Source: Pseudomonas silesiensis (GTDB lineage: Bacteria > Pseudomonadota > Gammaproteobacteria > Pseudomonadales > Pseudomonadaceae). Taken from it: DNA of 64,000 nt. How positions within the stretch are numbered: the first letter of the stretch is position 1; every line of letters begins with the position of its first letter. The notes beneath the pieces are model-generated. The model was not told the origin of the DNA and searched no databases. It worked only from the letters and a program-made list of their open reading frames with translations. Location of the stretch: contig NZ_CP014870.1 of NCBI RefSeq assembly GCF_001661075.1, positions 5,895,703 to 5,959,702 on the forward strand, given 5' to 3'. Made by a program: the position numbers and the translations under genes. Below are positions 62,752 through 64,000 of the stretch, one piece after another.

Positions 62752-63353
62752 CTCGGGCATACTGGACTGATGCCGCCCTTGAGTTTTAACGCGGAATGCG
62801 CCAGCGATAGGAGCAGGGGCGTTAGCCCTTTGCCTTTTTTCAAGGATTAGCACGATGCGCGGGAAGCGTCGGATACCATCCGAATATCTCTGATTACCCA
62901 GTTGCGGAAACACGTATGCATAGCACGTAGGCTTGCTCGACTGCCCAAGAAATAGCAACCGAACAATGGTGCGATGCCGCCGTTCTAGAAACAATTCTGC
63001 TGAATAAAACTGTCAGCCAGGCTGGCTATTATATTGGACGACCTTGGTTTAGTACGTCCTGCTGAGATCGTGTGTAGTTTATGACAATGTGTTAATCCCT
63101 CTTTACACAACGCCACCTGAGAAAAGGATTTATTTAGAAAAAATCCTAATAGTATTAATAGCAAAGATCCATATGCCACATCTGATTGTCGACGTAAGAC
63201 GGGATAGTTCGAGTGTCTTACAACCGACCCGTTTGTCGCCTTCCTCCAATCTATTTCAGATTCTACCTTTACACCGCTTCTATTTCTGCTAGACATCCTA
63301 GTACCACGAATGACTAAACAAAGCTTGACAACCTGCCATACGGGGGGCGCGAC
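62752..63353. other. intergenic stretch, AT-rich toward the DUF2235 gene
   Basis: About 600 bases. Base composition falls sharply toward A and T from about 63080 on. A short forward peptide near 62950-63063 (ATEQWCDAAVLETILLNKT) might be a decayed gene end; no family. No clear terminator after the ATPase gene. Confidence 0.45.
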
Positions 63354-64000
63354 ATGGCTAATATTGTTATCTGCTGCGACGGAACGTGGAATACTCCGAG
63401 TCAAATGGATAAAGGAGTTCCAGCCCCAACGAATGTTGCCAGAATATTCAATTCCATCAGCGAGCTAGATTCATCCGGAATTGCGCAAGAGAAATACTAC
63501 CATCCTGGTGTAGGTACTAACGGGTCTTGGTGGGATAAAGTTTTAGGCGGCGGGGCTGGTAGTGGACTAGACAAAAACATCATGAGCGCATACCAAAAAC
63601 TATGTTATGGCTATTCCTCTAAAGACCACATATACCTTTTTGGTTTTAGCCGAGGAGCATATACCGTCCGCAGTTTATGCGGCTTAATTTCGCGCTGCGG
63701 CTTGTTAAAGATTAAGGACTTACCCGATTCTGAAGTATGGATAAGAATTGAACATTTACTTAGAAATGGGTATAGACGCAGAATAGAGACTCGTGTTGAC
63801 TGGGATTTAATGGGATGGAGCTTCCATAACAATGATGGAGAAGACATAAAAATACGATTTATAGGTGTTTGGGATACAGTAGGAGCGTTAGGTATTCCCG
63901 ACGATATGGCATTTCTGAACCTATTAGATAACCGGAACGATTATACCTTCCACGACACCTCCCTCAGCAAATCTGTGCAGACTGCGCGTCACGCTGTAGC
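63354..64000 (+). CDS. DUF2235 alpha/beta hydrolase (N-terminal part, cut by window edge)
   Basis: An open frame of 215 complete codons runs off the right edge. MANIVICCDGTWNTPSQ opens the DUF2235 domain; GVGTNGSWWDK, then the nucleophile elbow FGFSRGAYTVRSL (GxSxG) and FIGVWDTVGALGIP are its hallmark blocks. DUF2235 is the catalytic fold of T6SS Tle1-type phospholipase effectors, but many members are stand-alone and uncharacterised. ATG 63354 follows GGGGGGCG. Codons are much more A/T-rich than in the neighbours, which suggests recent transfer. Confidence 0.9.
   Translation, partial: MANIVICCDGTWNTPSQMDKGVPAPTNVARIFNSISELDSSGIAQEKYYHPGVGTNGSWWDKVLGGGAGSGLDKNIMSAYQKLCYGYSSKDHIYLFGFSRGAYTVRSLCGLISRCGLLKIKDLPDSEVWIRIEHLLRNGYRRRIETRVDWDLMGWSFHNNDGEDIKIRFIGVWDTVGALGIPDDMAFLNLLDNRNDYTFHDTSLSKSVQTARHAV

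Noticed and set aside
63354..64000. T6SS effector operon
   Set aside because: DUF2235 alone does not show this; no VgrG, PAAR, Tap/Eag or immunity gene is visible before the window ends.

Overview
The window looks like a stretch of a Pseudomonas chromosome of the putida/fluorescens type. It holds typical Pseudomonas families (MvaT-type H-NS protein, OprD porin, DUF1652, GFA enzymes, Pseudomonas-only small proteins) and a mandelate pathway whose enzymes match the classical P. putida proteins residue by residue at every catalytic position I could count. I saw no rRNA, tRNA, CRISPR array or integrase. Most of the window is accessory DNA: several catabolic modules separated by small hypothetical genes and decayed remnants of mobile or lost genes.

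Layout. 0-14 kb: a mosaic of small genes (AraC regulator, two paralogous stand-alone receiver proteins, DUF1652, GFA protein, OBAP lipoprotein, DUF2188), an orphan phage antirepressor, an IS transposase remnant, a broken copy of a small gene and a short chemoreceptor-like protein. 14.5-26.6 kb: a complete mandelamide/mandelate-to-benzoate module. It has a LysR regulator, an aromatic acid MFS transporter, an OprD porin, an AraC regulator, mdlA, mdlB and mdlC (reverse strand), then mdlY and mdlD (forward). The promoters of the transporter and of mdlCBA share two sequence blocks at identical spacing, probably the LysR operator. Benzoate is the end product; no benzoate-degrading genes are present here.

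26.8-43 kb: a second catabolic region. A reverse-strand run carries an APC permease, a NodB-type deacetylase, a C45-type amidohydrolase/acyltransferase, a VOC protein, an SDR, a Rieske oxygenase with its reductase, a CDF transporter, a porin and a PAS chemoreceptor. On the other side of an Lrp-family regulator is a forward operon for gamma-glutamylated amine breakdown (GS-like ligase, FAD oxidase, class I amidotransferase-type hydrolase, aldehyde dehydrogenase). Together they suggest uptake and degradation of an amine with a ring or methoxy group; the substrate is unknown. The region is bracketed by an intact MvaT gene on the right and a decayed copy of an MvaT 3' end on the left, in the same orientation.

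43.7-52 kb: a reverse-strand amino acid cluster (PLP gamma-lyase family, amino acid permease, LysR, threonine-synthase-like protein, Lrp, ACT-less homoserine dehydrogenase, aldehyde dehydrogenase), which fits catabolism of homoserine or a related amino acid. 52-57 kb: small conserved genes, one behind a LexA box, a DUF2934 gene, an enlarged RmuC with an internal 306-bp tandem duplication, and a frameshifted Mut7-C gene. 57.7-64 kb: a two-gene unit of a RapA/SNF2-type helicase and an actin/Hsp70-fold ATPase with a long basic disordered N-terminus, followed by a DUF2235 hydrolase cut by the window edge. I do not recognise this pair as a named system; it is my best candidate for an undescribed, possibly defensive, system.
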